Notes: generated by a model not told the origin, from the letters alone. Counted from the stretch's first letter, positions 20,158 to 30,180 are shown. The stretch is DNA of 64,000 bases from Oceanimonas aquatica (GCF_030732065.1 NZ_JAVBHX010000006.1:186001-250000); one strand, 5' to 3'. Numbers and translations: made by a program.

Positions 20158-21153
20158 CTATTGCCATTTGCGGTGGTAGGCACCCAGGGTGGTCTGGCTG
20201 CCTTCGGAGAGGGTGTCGAGCTGCTGTTGCCAGGCGGGCTCAATGCCATAAGCGCCGGGGCCATGCAGGCAGGCGTCCAGGGCTCGGCGCCAGACCTGAG
20301 TCACCTGACCCACATAGGCGGGGCTGCGTTGGCGGCCTTCGATTTTGACCGACTTCACCCCCAGCCGGGCCAGCTCGGGCAGCAAGCCCAGGGTGTTGAG
20401 GCTGGTGGGCTCTTCCAGGGTGTGATAGTGCTTGCCATCCACCTCAAAGCGGCCCTTGCACAGGGTGGGGTAGCCGGCCTGCTCATCCTCGGCAAAGCGG
20501 TCGATCAGCACGTTATTGAGGCGGGACTCTAGCCGGCCGCTTTTTTCTTCCCAGCGCACAAAGCGGGCCGGGGAGCAGGCGCCGACCGTGTTGGGACTTT
20601 CGCCGGTCAGGTAGGAAGACAGGTAGCAGCGCCCTTCGGCCATAATGCACAGGCTGCCAAAGGCGAATACCTCCAGTTCGACATCGGTGTCTCTGGCAAT
20701 CTGGCGCACCTGCTGAATGGACAGCACCCGCGGCAGCACCACCCGGCGCACGCCGAAGTTTTGCTGAAAAAAGCGAATGGCGGCCGCATTGGTGGCGCTG
20801 GCCTGCACCGACAGGTGCAGCTCAGCACCGGGATAGCGGCGGGCGGCGTAGGCCAGTATGGCGGTATCGGCAATGATCAGGGCATCGGCGCCGAGGCTCA
20901 TGGCCTGATCCACCGCTCCTTGCCAGACCTTTTCACGGCCCTGATGGGCAAAGGTGTTGATGGCCACATGCAGCTTGCGGTCGTGCCGGCGCAGGTAGTC
21001 GATACCCTGTTGCAGGCTGTGTGGCGTGAAATTCAGGCCGGCGAAATGACGGGCGTTGGTCTGATCCTTGAAGCCGATGTAAACCGCATCGGCACCCTGA
21101 TCGACCGCAGATTTCAGTGCCGGCAGACTGCCGGCGGGACAGAGCAATTCCAT
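20158..21153 (-). CDS. ubiU: oxygen-independent ubiquinone hydroxylase subunit UbiU (U32 family)
   Basis: 331-residue partner of UbiV. MELLCPAGSLPALKSAVDQGADAVYIGFKDQTNARHFAG is the U32 N-terminus; EVFAFGSLCIMAEGRCYLSSYLTGESPNTVGACSPAR carries the cluster cysteines, followed by RLNNVLIDRFAEDEQAGYPTLCKG. Length equals E. coli UbiU (331). Upstream gene of ubiU-ubiV and divergent from ubiT; the gap between them holds a candidate FNR site. Confidence 0.95.
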   Translation of the reverse strand: MELLCPAGSLPALKSAVDQGADAVYIGFKDQTNARHFAGLNFTPHSLQQGIDYLRRHDRKLHVAINTFAHQGREKVWQGAVDQAMSLGADALIIADTAILAYAARRYPGAELHLSVQASATNAAAIRFFQQNFGVRRVVLPRVLSIQQVRQIARDTDVELEVFAFGSLCIMAEGRCYLSSYLTGESPNTVGACSPARFVRWEEKSGRLESRLNNVLIDRFAEDEQAGYPTLCKGRFEVDGKHYHTLEEPTSLNTLGLLPELARLGVKSVKIEGRQRSPAYVGQVTQVWRRALDACLHGPGAYGIEPAWQQQLDTLSEGSQTTLGAYHRKWQ

Positions 21154-21183
21154 GATAATGGCTCCCCGGTACAGAAGACGGTC

Positions 21184-21225
21184 ACTCTAAAGGGGATGGC
21201 AACCGGGGAATTTGATTTGAAACAA
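21184..21225 (-). promoter_or_regulatory. candidate FNR site and ubiU promoter
   Basis: TTGAT-TTGA-AACAA at 21212-21225 matches the FNR consensus TTGAT-N4-ATCAA at 9 of 10 positions. On the minus strand TAGAGT (21189-21184) makes a -10 box. Taking its last base as -7 puts the start at 21177, which places the FNR site centre exactly at -41.5, the class II activator position. Anaerobic FNR control of ubiUV is established for E. coli; here it is inferred. Confidence 0.55.
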
Positions 21226-21302
21226 CTGCAGCCGATTTGATTTGGCGCAGGAACCGCAAGGTGGCGGCATGGTGAGATCAGGCCTTTTACAAGGGAGGCA
21301 TT

Positions 21303-21824
21303 ATGCTGCCGATCATTTGTCAACAGCTCAGCCAGCGGGGACCGGGCTGGCTCAGGATACCACTGGCGCGAGTGCCGGTGGCGCTGCAGGCACCACTGCT
21401 GGAGCCCGTGCTGCGTCGGGTGCTGGCCGAGCCGCTGCGCCAGGGCGAGCTGGGTTTTCTGCAGGGGCGACGGCTGCAGGTGTGGGTGCCGGATCTCGAT
21501 TACCGGCTGACCCTGACCCTGGCCGGTGACACCCTGAGGGTGCTGCCCGAACAGCAGGCCGATGTGGTGGTTCGGGCCGGGTTTAATGATTTGATCCGCC
21601 TCAGCAACCGGGATTGCGATCCCGATACCCTGTTTTTTCAGCGCCGGCTGCTGATCACCGGCGACACCGAGCTGGGGCTGGAGTGCAAAAACCTGCTCGA
21701 CCGGCTGGAGCCCGAGCAACAGCCGCTCTGGTTTCGTCGCTTGCTGGGGCTGATGGCAAGGGTGCTGCAGCAGGCCGGGCGCCGGCCCGGAGACGCGGGC
21801 AATGGCCGTAAGGATAAAACCTGA
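21303..21824 (+). CDS. ubiT: ubiquinone biosynthesis accessory factor UbiT (SCP2 domain)
   Basis: 173-residue protein with an SCP2 sterol-binding-like domain (about 40-135: [33 protein letters not shown] ... [47 protein letters not shown]). UbiT is required together with UbiU/UbiV for O2-independent ubiquinone synthesis and is thought to hold the lipid intermediates. ATG 21303 has GGGAGG. Divergent from ubiU-ubiV, the arrangement used in E. coli. Confidence 0.92.
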   Translation: MLPIICQQLSQRGPGWLRIPLARVPVALQAPLLEPVLRRVLAEPLRQGELGFLQGRRLQVWVPDLDYRLTLTLAGDTLRVLPEQQADVVVRAGFNDLIRLSNRDCDPDTLFFQRRLLITGDTELGLECKNLLDRLEPEQQPLWFRRLLGLMARVLQQAGRRPGDAGNGRKDKT

Positions 21825-21883
21825 CCCCCTTAGATGACTGTGTTACCATCCTGCGCCTTAAGCGCAACGGAATTAAAGTCAAC

Positions 21884-22612
21884 ATGCTTGAGCAAGTACG
21901 CATCGTGCTGGTAAACACCTCCCATACCGGCAACATGGGCTCTGCCGCCCGGGCCATGAAAACCATGGGCCTGAGCGATCTGTGCCTGGTGGATCCGGCC
22001 AGCCCCCCCGACGGCCAGTCGGTGGCACTGGCGGCCGGCGCCAGTGACATTCTGGCCAATGCCCGCACCGTGCCGACCCTGGCCGAGGCGGTGGCCGATT
22101 GTGGCCTGGTGATCGGCACCAGCGCCCGTTCCCGCACCTGGTCCTGGCCCATGCTCAATGCCCGCGAAGCGGGAGAGAAGGCGATGGCGGAAGCACCCAG
22201 GCACAAGGTGGCGCTGGTATTCGGCCGGGAGCGCACCGGGCTCACCAACGAAGAGCTACAGCAGTGCCATTATCATGTGGCCATTCCCGCCAACCCCGAG
22301 TACAGCTCGCTCAATCTGGCGATGGCGGTGCAGACCCTCAGTTACGAAGTGCGCATGGCCTGGCTGGCCGGTACCCAGGAACAGCCGGTCGCGGAAGATT
22401 ACCCGCTGGCGTCGGATCTGGAACGGTTTTTTGAGCATCTGGAACAGACCCTGCTCGACACCGGCTTTATCATCAAGCCGCACCCGGGGCAGGTGATGAC
22501 CAAGCTGCGCCGGCTGTTTAACCGGGCCCGGCCGGAAGATCACGAGCTCAACATACTGCGTGGTATCCTCACCTCGGTGCAGCGTAGCATTGCGCAAAAA
22601 AACACGGAATAA
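21884..22612 (+). CDS. trmJ: tRNA (cytidine/uridine-2'-O-)-methyltransferase TrmJ
   Basis: 242-residue SPOUT methyltransferase that 2'-O-methylates position 32 of tRNA. Seen: [21 protein letters not shown] at the N-terminus, [16 protein letters not shown] and [24 protein letters not shown], which form the knotted AdoMet site. Length matches E. coli (246). It precedes iscR, as in E. coli, with an 83-base gap holding the IscR-type site. A weak promoter (CTGACC 21821-21826, TACCAT 21844-21849, 17 bases apart) lies upstream. Confidence 0.96.
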   Translation: MLEQVRIVLVNTSHTGNMGSAARAMKTMGLSDLCLVDPASPPDGQSVALAAGASDILANARTVPTLAEAVADCGLVIGTSARSRTWSWPMLNAREAGEKAMAEAPRHKVALVFGRERTGLTNEELQQCHYHVAIPANPEYSSLNLAMAVQTLSYEVRMAWLAGTQEQPVAEDYPLASDLERFFEHLEQTLLDTGFIIKPHPGQVMTKLRRLFNRARPEDHELNILRGILTSVQRSIAQKNTE

Positions 22613-22633
22613 CCGACTGTTGCACTGGGTTAA

Positions 22634-22658
22634 ATACTTGACTGAAACACTCGGGTAT
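22634..22658 (+). promoter_or_regulatory. type 1 IscR binding site at the isc promoter
   Basis: The 25 bases fit the type 1 IscR consensus (ATASYYGACTRWWWYAGTCGGSTAT) at 24 positions; only one base, 22650, departs from it. The site includes the -35-like TTGACT (22638-22643), so bound 2Fe-2S IscR would block the promoter. It lies 38 bases before iscR. Confidence 0.85.
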
Positions 22659-22695
22659 GACACTCTGACGCCATGTTCGAAAACGGTTTGAATCC

Positions 22696-23193
22696 ATGAG
22701 ACTGACATCGAAAGGGCGTTATGCGGTTACTGCCATGCTGGACGTGGCGCTGCATGCCAACGAGGGTCCGGTATCCCTGGCCGACATCTCGGAGCGGCAG
22801 GGTATCTCCCTGTCCTATCTTGAACAGTTGTTCTCCCGCCTGCGCAAGCAGGGGCTGGTGAGCAGCGTACGCGGTCCGGGCGGCGGCTACCTGCTGGGAC
22901 AGGACGCCGGCGACATTTCCGTGGGCGCGGTGATCGCCGCCGTGGATGAGTCGGTGGATGCCACCAAGTGTCAGGGCAAGGGTGACTGCCATGGCGGCAA
23001 TCAGTGCCTGACCCACTCCCTGTGGTGTGCCCTGAGCGAGCGGATCAGCAATTTTCTCGACGCCATTACCCTGGCGGAGCTGGTCAGCCAGAACGAGGTC
23101 CGGCGCATATCTGGACAACAAGACAAACATCTGAGCATGCTGAACCTGGGAGAAAGCCAGGAACAGTCTGTGAGCGTTAAAGTTCAACTTTAA
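22696..23193 (+). CDS. iscR: iron-sulfur cluster regulator IscR
   Basis: 165-residue Rrf2-family regulator that senses 2Fe-2S status and represses the isc operon. The winged helix is N-terminal ([20 protein letters not shown] ... [30 protein letters not shown]). The cluster ligands are C92, C98, C104 and H107 (CQGKGDC ... CLTHSLW). Start ATG 22696. First gene of the isc operon. Confidence 0.97.
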   Translation: MRLTSKGRYAVTAMLDVALHANEGPVSLADISERQGISLSYLEQLFSRLRKQGLVSSVRGPGGGYLLGQDAGDISVGAVIAAVDESVDATKCQGKGDCHGGNQCLTHSLWCALSERISNFLDAITLAELVSQNEVRRISGQQDKHLSMLNLGESQEQSVSVKVQL

Positions 23194-23244
23194 AATGTCG
23201 ATGACAAGACTGCCGTACAGGGCAGCGTTGGAACGGAGAATATG

Positions 23245-24459
23245 ATGAAACTGCCCATTTATCTCGACTATGCGGCTACCTGCCCGGTAGACCCTCGCGT
23301 CGCCGAAAAAATGATGCAATACCTGACCCCGGACGGCTTTTTCGGTAACCCGGCTTCCCGCTCCCACCGTTTTGGCTGGCAGGCGGAAGAGGCGGTCGAT
23401 ATCGCCCGCAACCAGATTGCCGATCTGATCAACGCCGACCCGCGGGAAATCGTGTTCACCTCCGGTGCCACCGAGTCCGACAACCTGGCCATCAAGGGCA
23501 TTGCCCACTTCTATGGCAAGAAGGGCAAACACATCATCACGTCCAAGACCGAGCACAAGGCGGTACTGGATCCCTGCCGTCAGCTGGAGCGGGAAGGCTT
23601 TGAAGTGACCTATCTCGAGCCGCAGCCCAACGGTCTGTTCACTCTGGAACAAATCGAAGGCGCCCTGCGCGACGACACCATTCTGGTGAGCATCATGCAC
23701 GTCAACAACGAAACCGGCGTGATTCAGGATGTGAAAGCCATTGGTGAGCTGTGCCGCAGCCGCAAGATCATGTTCCACGTGGATGCCGCCCAGAGCGCCG
23801 GCAAGATTCCGGTGGACGTCAAAGATATGAACATCGACCTGCTGTCGCTGTCGGCCCACAAGATTTACGGCCCCAAGGGCATTGGCGCCCTGTATGTGTG
23901 CCGCAAGCCCCGAGTACGTCTGGAAGCCCAGATGCACGGTGGCGGTCACGAGCGCGGCATGCGCTCCGGCACCCTGGCCACCCACCAGATTGTGGGCATG
24001 GGCGAGGCCTTCCGCATTGCCAAGGAAGAAATGCAGGCCGAGGGCGAGCGTATTCGCACTCTGCGTGACCGCCTTTACAACGGCGTGAAAAACATTGAAG
24101 AAGTCTACGTTAACGGTGACCTGGAACAACGGGTGCCGGGCATTTTCAACATCAGCTTTGCCTATGTAGAAGGCGAGTCCCTGATGATGGCCCTGAAAGA
24201 TCTGGCGGTCTCCTCCGGCTCGGCCTGTACCTCCGCCAGCCTGGAGCCCTCCTACGTGCTGCGTGCCCTGGGCCTGAACGACGAACTGGCGCACAGCTCC
24301 ATTCGTTTCAGCATCGGCCGCTTCACCACCGAGGAAGAAGTGGACTACGCGATTCAGCTGGTGAACGAGGCCATTGGCCGCCTGCGGGAAATGTCTCCGT
24401 TGTGGGAGATGTTCAAGGATGGCGTGGACCTGGAAAAAGTTGAGTGGGTACACCATTAA
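23245..24459 (+). CDS. iscS: cysteine desulfurase IscS
   Basis: 404-residue PLP enzyme that takes sulfur from cysteine as a persulfide and passes it to IscU and other acceptors. The PLP lysine is in [12 protein letters not shown] and the active cysteine in [14 protein letters not shown]. Length is identical to E. coli (404). Two ATGs occur in a row (23242, 23245); the second gives the family start MKLPIYLDY and better spacing from GGAG. The early motif reads [11 protein letters not shown] where E. coli has DYSATTPVDPR, a harmless variant as far as I can tell. Confidence 0.98.
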   Translation: MKLPIYLDYAATCPVDPRVAEKMMQYLTPDGFFGNPASRSHRFGWQAEEAVDIARNQIADLINADPREIVFTSGATESDNLAIKGIAHFYGKKGKHIITSKTEHKAVLDPCRQLEREGFEVTYLEPQPNGLFTLEQIEGALRDDTILVSIMHVNNETGVIQDVKAIGELCRSRKIMFHVDAAQSAGKIPVDVKDMNIDLLSLSAHKIYGPKGIGALYVCRKPRVRLEAQMHGGGHERGMRSGTLATHQIVGMGEAFRIAKEEMQAEGERIRTLRDRLYNGVKNIEEVYVNGDLEQRVPGIFNISFAYVEGESLMMALKDLAVSSGSACTSASLEPSYVLRALGLNDELAHSSIRFSIGRFTTEEEVDYAIQLVNEAIGRLREMSPLWEMFKDGVDLEKVEWVHH

Positions 24460-24488
24460 GGTGTGACGGACTGCAGAGGAATTGAATC

Positions 24489-24875
24489 ATGGCTTACAGC
24501 GAAAAAGTAATCGATCACTACGAAAACCCCCGCAACGTTGGCGGTTTTGACAAGAATGACCCCGGTGTGGCCACCGGTATGGTGGGCGCGCCGGCCTGCG
24601 GCGACGTGATGAAGCTGCAACTGAAGATCAGCGAAGAAGGCATCATCGAGGATGCCAAGTTCAAGACCTACGGTTGTGGTTCGGCCATCGCCTCCAGCTC
24701 GCTGATCACCGAATGGGTGAAAGGCAAGAGCCTGGACGAAGCCGCCAGCATCAAGAACACCGACATTGCCGAAGAGCTGGCCCTGCCGCCGGTGAAGATC
24801 CACTGCTCCATTCTGGCGGAGGATGCCATCAAGGCGGCCATCGACGACTACAAGCAGAAAAAGAACCTGGCGTAA
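24489..24875 (+). CDS. iscU: iron-sulfur scaffold protein IscU
   Basis: 128-residue scaffold on which clusters are built. Ligands C37 and D39 (GAPACGDV), C63 (YGCGSA), H105 and C106 (KIHCS) are all present. The LPPVK motif at 99-103 is the HscA recognition site. Length as in E. coli (128). Start ATG 24489 with AGAGGAATTG upstream, 29 bases after iscS. Confidence 0.98.
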   Translation: MAYSEKVIDHYENPRNVGGFDKNDPGVATGMVGAPACGDVMKLQLKISEEGIIEDAKFKTYGCGSAIASSSLITEWVKGKSLDEAASIKNTDIAEELALPPVKIHCSILAEDAIKAAIDDYKQKKNLA

Positions 24876-24887
24876 GACGGAGACATT

Positions 24888-25211
24888 ATGGCGATCACCA
24901 TTACCGACGCGGCCGCCCAGCGGGTGCAGACCTTTATGAACAACAGGGGCAAGGGCATTGGCCTGCGGCTGGGCGTAAAAACCTCCGGCTGCTCCGGCCT
25001 GGCCTATGTGCTGGAGTTCGTGGATGAGCTGTCCGAGGGCGATCAGGTGTTCGAGCATGGCGAGGTCAAGGTGATCGTCGACAGCAAGAGCCTGGTTTAC
25101 CTGGATGGCACCGAGCTGGATTTCGTGAAGGAAGGCCTGAACGAAGGCTTCAGATTCAACAACCCCAATATCACCGGGGAGTGCGGTTGCGGCGAGAGCT
25201 TTAACGTTTAA
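24888..25211 (+). CDS. iscA: A-type iron-sulfur carrier IscA
   Basis: 107-residue carrier of iron or Fe-S clusters. The three conserved cysteines are in TSGCSGLAY and GECGCGESF. Length as in E. coli (107). Twelve bases after iscU and ten before hscB. Confidence 0.98.
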   Translation: MAITITDAAAQRVQTFMNNRGKGIGLRLGVKTSGCSGLAYVLEFVDELSEGDQVFEHGEVKVIVDSKSLVYLDGTELDFVKEGLNEGFRFNNPNITGECGCGESFNV

Positions 25212-25221
25212 GGATAGCGGC

Positions 25222-25740
25222 ATGAACTACTTTGAGCTGTTTGACCTGCCCGCACAGTTCCAACTCGACGGCCAGGCCCTTTCCGAGGCCTATCGCCGGC
25301 TGCAGATGCAGTTCCATCCCGACAAATTCGCCTCCCGCCCCGAGCGGGAGCGTTTACAGGCGGTGCAACAGGCCGCCCGTATCAACGACGCTTTTTCCAC
25401 CCTCAAGGATCCCCTCGGCCGGGCCGAATATCTGCTGTCGCTGCAGGGCGTGGATATTCGCGGCGAGCAGCAGACCCTCAAGGATCCCATGTTCCTGATG
25501 CAGCAAATGGAATGGCGCGAGCAGCTGGAAGAGATTCCCGCCGCCAGCGACGTCTTTGCCGCCATCATGGCCTTTGAGCGCGAGCTGAAGCAGGCTTCCG
25601 GCGACTACTATGGCGAGCTGGAACAACAGCTCGACGCCGGTCACTGGAGTGAGGCCGCCGACACGGTGCGCAAGCTCAAATTCATGGTCAAGCTGCACGC
25701 CGAACTTGAACGCGTGGAAGACGCCCAGCAGGAATTCTGA
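25222..25740 (+). CDS. hscB: J-type co-chaperone HscB
   Basis: 172-residue co-chaperone that brings IscU to HscA and stimulates its ATPase. The N-terminal J domain ([13 protein letters not shown] ... [12 protein letters not shown]) carries HPD, and a C-terminal helical domain contacts IscU. Length close to E. coli (171). Five bases before hscA. Confidence 0.97.
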   Translation: MNYFELFDLPAQFQLDGQALSEAYRRLQMQFHPDKFASRPERERLQAVQQAARINDAFSTLKDPLGRAEYLLSLQGVDIRGEQQTLKDPMFLMQQMEWREQLEEIPAASDVFAAIMAFERELKQASGDYYGELEQQLDAGHWSEAADTVRKLKFMVKLHAELERVEDAQQEF

Positions 25741-25745
25741 ATCTC

Positions 25746-27590
25746 ATGGCATTGTTACAAATTTCCGAGCCGGGCCAGAGCGCGGCTCCGCACGAGCACA
25801 AGTGGGCCGTTGGCATCGATCTTGGCACCACCAATTCCCTGGTGGCCGTGGTGCGCAGCGGCCTGGCCGACACCCTAGCCGACGATCAGGGCCGGGAACT
25901 GCTGCCGTCCGTGGTGCATTACACCCCGGAAGGGCTGCGGGTGGGCTTTGATGCCAAACACGAAGCCGAATTCGATCCGCAGAATACCATCGTCTCGGTC
26001 AAGCGCCTGCTGGGCAAGGCCCTGGCCGATGTGCCTCAAGGCAGACTGCCTTACGACTTTCGTGACACTCAGGACGGCATCATCGAGCTGAACACGCCTC
26101 AGGGCGCTGTCAATCCGGTGCAGGTCTCTGCCGAGATCCTGAAAACCCTGAGTGAGCGCGCCGAAACCGCCCTGGGCAATCCCCTGGAAGGGGCGGTGAT
26201 CACGGTTCCCGCCTATTTCGATGATGCCCAGCGCCAGGGCACCAAGGACGCGGCCAAACTGGCCGGCCTGAACGTGCTGCGCCTGCTCAACGAGCCCACC
26301 GCCGCCGCCATTGCCTACGGCCTGGACTCCGGCCAGGAAGGAGTGATTGCGGTGTACGATCTGGGCGGCGGTACCTTTGATATCTCCATTCTGCGCCTGC
26401 ACAAGGGCGTGTTTGAAGTGCTGGCCACCGGCGGCGACTCCTCTCTGGGCGGTGACGACTTCGATCACGCTCTTGGCGACTGGATTCAGGCCCAGGCTGG
26501 CGTCACCGAACTGACCCCGGCCCAGCAGCGCAACCTGCACGATGCCGCCACTGCTGCCAAAATTGCCCTGACCAGCAGCGACCTTGTCACCGTGAGCTGG
26601 GAAGGCTGGCAAGGGGAACTCAGCCGCGATCAGTTCAACAGCCTGATCCAGCCCTGGGTCAACAAGACCCTGATGGCCTGTCGCCGCGCCCTCAAGGATG
26701 CCGGTGTGGATCAGGACGAGGTACAGCAAGTGGTGATGGTCGGTGGCTCCACCCGGGTGCCGCTGGTGCGGGAGCGGGTAGGGGAGTTTTTTGCCCGCGA
26801 GCCGCTCACCAGCATTGACCCCGACAAGGTGGTGGCCATCGGTGCCAGCATTCAGGCGGACATTCTGATCGGCAACAAGCCCGACAGCGACATGCTGCTG
26901 CTGGACGTGATCCCGCTGTCGCTGGGTCTTGAAACCATGGGTGGGCTGGTGGAAAAGGTGATTCACCGCAACACCACCATTCCCGTGGCCAAGGCGCAGG
27001 AGTTCACCACCTTCAAGGACGGCCAGACCGCCATGGCCATTCACGTGGTGCAGGGCGAGCGCGAGCTGGTGGCCGACTGCCGCTCTCTGGCCCGCTTTGT
27101 GCTGACCGGCATTCCGCCCATGACCGCCGGCGCCGCCCATATTCGCGTGACCTTTCAGGTGGACGCCGACGGTCTGCTGTCGGTCAGTGCCATGGAAAAA
27201 TCCTCCGGCGTGCAGGCCAGCATTGAGGTCAAGCCCTCCTACGGCCTGAAGGAAGAAGACATTTCCACCATGCTGAAAGCCTCTTTTGAGCATGCTCAGG
27301 AAGACATTGCCGCGCGCATGCTGGCCGAGCAGCGGGTGGAAGCCGCCCGGGTGGTGGAGAACATCATCAGTGCCCTGCATGCCGACGGCGACGAGCTGCT
27401 CAGCGAGCAGGAAAAGGCCGAGGTGGTGGTCAGCCTGGAAGCGCTGCAACAGGCGGCTCAGGGCGAAGACCCGGAGGCTATCAAGCGCGCCATTGAACAG
27501 ACCGACAAACAAACCGCCGACTTTGCCGCCCGCCGAATGGATGCGTCCATTCGCAAGGCATTGGCCGGCCAACGAGTGGACAAGGTGTAA
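25746..27590 (+). CDS. hscA: Hsp70-type chaperone HscA
   Basis: 614-residue Hsp70 specialised for cluster release from IscU. Signatures: [12 protein letters not shown] near residue 24, [16 protein letters not shown] in the ATPase domain, [15 protein letters not shown], then the substrate-binding domain from [14 protein letters not shown]. Length as in E. coli (616). Tightly packed: 5 bases after hscB and 2 before fdx. Confidence 0.98.
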   Translation: MALLQISEPGQSAAPHEHKWAVGIDLGTTNSLVAVVRSGLADTLADDQGRELLPSVVHYTPEGLRVGFDAKHEAEFDPQNTIVSVKRLLGKALADVPQGRLPYDFRDTQDGIIELNTPQGAVNPVQVSAEILKTLSERAETALGNPLEGAVITVPAYFDDAQRQGTKDAAKLAGLNVLRLLNEPTAAAIAYGLDSGQEGVIAVYDLGGGTFDISILRLHKGVFEVLATGGDSSLGGDDFDHALGDWIQAQAGVTELTPAQQRNLHDAATAAKIALTSSDLVTVSWEGWQGELSRDQFNSLIQPWVNKTLMACRRALKDAGVDQDEVQQVVMVGGSTRVPLVRERVGEFFAREPLTSIDPDKVVAIGASIQADILIGNKPDSDMLLLDVIPLSLGLETMGGLVEKVIHRNTTIPVAKAQEFTTFKDGQTAMAIHVVQGERELVADCRSLARFVLTGIPPMTAGAAHIRVTFQVDADGLLSVSAMEKSSGVQASIEVKPSYGLKEEDISTMLKASFEHAQEDIAARMLAEQRVEAARVVENIISALHADGDELLSEQEKAEVVVSLEALQQAAQGEDPEAIKRAIEQTDKQTADFAARRMDASIRKALAGQRVDKV

Positions 27591-27592
27591 CC

Positions 27593-27931
27593 ATGCCTAA
27601 GATTGTATTTCTGCCCCATGCCGATCTGTGCCCCGAAGGCGCGGCCGTCGAGGCTCAAAATGGCGAAACCGTACTGGATGTGGCGCTGCGCAATGGGATC
27701 GACATTGAGCACGCCTGTGAAAAGTCCTGCGCCTGCACTACCTGCCACGTGATCGTGCGCGAAGGTTTTGACTCGCTGGAAGAAAGCACCGAGCTGGAAG
27801 ACGACATGCTCGACAAGGCCTGGGGTCTGGAGCCGGAGTCCCGTCTGGGTTGCCAGGCAAAAGTCGACGACGAAGACCTGGTGGTGGAAATCCCGCGATA
27901 TACTGTGAACATGGTGTCTGAAGGCCACTGA
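27593..27931 (+). CDS. fdx: isc-type 2Fe-2S ferredoxin
   Basis: 112-residue adrenodoxin-like ferredoxin, the electron donor of the isc pathway. Cluster ligands C42, C48 and C51 ([11 protein letters not shown]) and C87 (LGCQAK) are in place. Length as in E. coli (111). Confidence 0.98.
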   Translation: MPKIVFLPHADLCPEGAAVEAQNGETVLDVALRNGIDIEHACEKSCACTTCHVIVREGFDSLEESTELEDDMLDKAWGLEPESRLGCQAKVDDEDLVVEIPRYTVNMVSEGH

Positions 27932-27963
27932 TCACGGACAAGACCAAGGGAGAGGGGGAAAGC

Positions 27964-28164
27964 ATGAGCCTGAAATGGACCGACAGTCTGGACATTGCCC
28001 TGGCGCTGATGGAACAGCACCCTGAGGTGGATCCCAAAACCGTGCGCTTTACCGATCTGCACCAGTGGATCTGTGAGCTGGACGAGTTCGATGATGAGCC
28101 CGAGCACTCCAACGAGCGCATCCTCGAAGCGGTGATCCTCGCCTGGATGGACGAAGCCGACTGA
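27964..28164 (+). CDS. iscX: IscX (YfhJ)
   Basis: 66-residue acidic protein that binds IscS and iron and modulates the isc machinery. [35 protein letters not shown] and [25 protein letters not shown] are the family sequence, with the expected full length. GGGAGAGGGGG upstream of ATG 27964. Last gene of the isc run, followed by a palindrome and a terminator. Confidence 0.97.
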   Translation: MSLKWTDSLDIALALMEQHPEVDPKTVRFTDLHQWICELDEFDDEPEHSNERILEAVILAWMDEAD

Positions 28165-28170
28165 ACTGAA

Positions 28171-28241
28171 GCTTGAAGCCAGAAGCTGTAAGTGAGCTTC
28201 CAACCCAAGACTTCCAGCTTCCAGCTCACCACTTCTAGCTT
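28171..28241. repeat. reiterated imperfect palindrome (AGCTTGAAG type)
   Basis: Arms 28176-28198 and 28223-28241 pair through GTGAGCT/AGCTCAC, AGAAG/CTTCT and AAG/CTT with a four-base bulge. The sequence is made of repeated AAGCTT, GAAGC and CTTCCAGC words. It starts seven bases after the iscX stop and has the same build as the other three palindromes in the window. Confidence 0.65.
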
Positions 28242-28248
28242 TATTGAG

Positions 28249-28273
28249 AGCCACAGTGATACTGTGGCTTTTT
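28249..28273 (+). terminator. intrinsic terminator between iscX and pepB
   Basis: AGCCACAGT (28249-28257), loop GAT, ACTGTGGCT (28261-28269), then T to 28273. It should end most isc transcripts before pepB. Confidence 0.9.
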
Positions 28274-28317
28274 CCGTTTTGATAACCGAACTTATTTTGA
28301 GCAAACAAGGAGTCATG

Positions 28318-29616
28318 ATGTCCGCGACCATGAAGGTGATGCTGACCACGGATGCCGCCCCGGCCTGTTGGGGCGACAAGGCACTGCTCAGCTTTCAGAA
28401 TGACGAGGTGCGGGTGCACCTGGGTGAAAACGGTGAGCCGGCGCGCCGGGTGCAGCAGGCGGGGCGCAAGCTTGATGGCATGGGCATCAAGGACGTGGCG
28501 CTGGCTGGCGACGACTGGATCCTTGAACTGCGCTGGGCCTTTGCTCAGGGGTTTTACAACGCCAAGGGTGGCCAGCGGCTGGAATTCGGCGACATGAGCG
28601 CCGGGGAGCAGGCCGAGCTGGAGGCCCGCCGCACCGCGGTGAACTGGGTGCGGGAAATGATCAACGGTACCCCCGAAGATGTGTATCCGGCGTCGCTGGC
28701 CACCGAGGCCGGCAAGTTTATTCAGTCGCTGGCACCCGCGGCGGTGACCTACCGCATCTACAGCGGCGAGCAGCTCAAGGATCTGGGGCATATCGGCATT
28801 TACGAAGTGGGCCGGGGCAGTACCCGTCCGCCCACCCTGCTGGAGCTGGACTTCAACCCCACCGGCAATGCCGACGCCCCGGTGGCCGCTTGCCTGGTGG
28901 GCAAGGGCATTACCTTTGACTCCGGCGGCTACAGCATCAAGTCGTCCGACGGCATGTCGGTGATGAAGTCCGATATGGGCGGCGCCGCCACCGTTACCGG
29001 TGCCCTGGCGCTGGCCATTGGCCGTGGCCTGGCCAGCCGGGTGAAGCTGTTTTTGTGCTGCGCCGAAAACCTGGTGTCGGGTCACGCCTTCAAGCTGGGG
29101 GACATTCTCACCTACCGCAATGGCCTGAGTGTGGAGATCCTCAACACCGACGCCGAGGGTCGGCTGGTGCTGGCCGACGGCCTGCTGGCGGCGTCCGATA
29201 CCGGCGCGCCCTTTATTCTGGATGCGGCCACCCTCACCGGCGCCGCCAAAATGGCCCTGGGCCGGGACTATAACGCCGTGTTCAGCATGAATGACGAGCT
29301 GGCGCTGCAAACAGTACAGGCGGCGAAAGACGAAGGCGAAAAGGCCTGGCCGCTGCCCCTGGAGCCGTTCCACCAGAATTTGCTGCCGTCTGCCTTTGCT
29401 GACATGGCCAACGTGCACGCGGGTGAGGGCCAGGCCGGCGCTTCTACCGCGGCCGCTTTTTTATCCCGCTTTGTGCCCGACAACGGTCGGCAGTGGGTGC
29501 ACATGGACCTTTCCGGCTCTTACCAGAAGGTGCCCAGTGACCTCTGGGCCGCCGGTGGCAAGGGCCATGGCGTGCGCACCATTGCCGCCATGCTGGCGCG
29601 GGTGTGCGAGGGCTGA
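28318..29616 (+). CDS. pepB: leucyl aminopeptidase family peptidase B
   Basis: 432-residue M17 metallopeptidase that removes N-terminal residues from peptides. GKGITFDSGGYSIKSSDGMS and MKSDMGGAATVTGALA supply metal and catalytic residues, and NTDAEGRLVLADGL is the family signature. Length as in E. coli (427). The frame is open upstream through the terminator; two adjacent ATGs (28315, 28318) follow AAGGAG, and the second has better spacing. Placed after the isc operon as in E. coli, but with its own terminator in between. Confidence 0.95.
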   Translation: MSATMKVMLTTDAAPACWGDKALLSFQNDEVRVHLGENGEPARRVQQAGRKLDGMGIKDVALAGDDWILELRWAFAQGFYNAKGGQRLEFGDMSAGEQAELEARRTAVNWVREMINGTPEDVYPASLATEAGKFIQSLAPAAVTYRIYSGEQLKDLGHIGIYEVGRGSTRPPTLLELDFNPTGNADAPVAACLVGKGITFDSGGYSIKSSDGMSVMKSDMGGAATVTGALALAIGRGLASRVKLFLCCAENLVSGHAFKLGDILTYRNGLSVEILNTDAEGRLVLADGLLAASDTGAPFILDAATLTGAAKMALGRDYNAVFSMNDELALQTVQAAKDEGEKAWPLPLEPFHQNLLPSAFADMANVHAGEGQAGASTAAAFLSRFVPDNGRQWVHMDLSGSYQKVPSDLWAAGGKGHGVRTIAAMLARVCEG

Positions 29617-29648
29617 GCCGTTCCCCCAAGAAAATTACGTGCAGGCGG

Positions 29649-29677
29649 TGTTAACTCGCCGCCGCTTTACGTATAAT
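29649..29677 (+). promoter_or_regulatory. candidate ndk promoter
   Basis: TATAAT at 29672-29677 preceded by TGTTAA (29649-29654) at 17 bases. About 46 bases of leader to ndk. Confidence 0.5.
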
Positions 29678-29729
29678 CCGCGCGTTTTTACTGTCGAAAA
29701 CAGAACCTGTTGATTTAAAGGATACCCCT

Positions 29730-30161
29730 ATGGCTATCGAACGTACCTTTTCCATCGTCAAGCCCGACGCCGTTGCCAAGAACCTGATCGGTGCCATCTA
29801 CGGCCGTTTTGAGTCTGCCGGCCTGAAAATCGTTGCCTCCAAAATGGTTCACCTGAGCCGTGAGCAGGCCGAAGGTTTCTACGCCGAGCACAGCGAGCGT
29901 CCTTTCTTCAAGGCCCTGGTTGACTTCATGACTTCCGGTCCGGTGATGGTTCAGGTGCTGGAAGGTGAAAACGCCATTCTGCGCAACCGTGAAATCATGG
30001 GCGCCACCAACCCCGCCGACGCCCTGGCCGGCACTCTGCGCGCCGACTACGCCGACAGCATCGACGAAAACGCCGTTCACGGCTCCGATGCTCCCGAGTC
30101 TGCAGCCCGCGAAATCGCTTATTTCTTCAGCGACGAAGAAATTTGCCCGCGCACTCGTTAA
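29730..30161 (+). CDS. ndk: nucleoside diphosphate kinase
   Basis: 143-residue enzyme that moves the gamma-phosphate of ATP to other NDPs through a phosphohistidine. The active site reads [12 protein letters not shown] with the catalytic histidine. [15 protein letters not shown] is the usual N-terminus and the length equals E. coli Ndk (143). ATG 29730 follows AAAGGATA. Its own promoter and a strong terminator make it a single-gene unit; the order pepB, ndk, rlmN is as in E. coli apart from the inserted permease. Confidence 0.98.
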   Translation: MAIERTFSIVKPDAVAKNLIGAIYGRFESAGLKIVASKMVHLSREQAEGFYAEHSERPFFKALVDFMTSGPVMVQVLEGENAILRNREIMGATNPADALAGTLRADYADSIDENAVHGSDAPESAAREIAYFFSDEEICPRTR

Positions 30162-30180
30162 TCGCGAGTCGAACGGCATG

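Noticed and set aside
22630-24456. 608-codon open frame antisense to iscR and iscS
   Set aside because: Shadow of iscR/iscS codon bias; the product has no recognisable domain and the frame spans two certain genes.
25875-27572. 565-codon open frame antisense to hscA
   Set aside because: Same codon-bias artefact; the sense gene is certain and full length.
27655-29418. 587-codon open frame antisense to fdx, iscX and pepB
   Set aside because: Crosses three certain genes, a palindrome and a terminator; product looks like shuffled H/Q/G-rich sequence.
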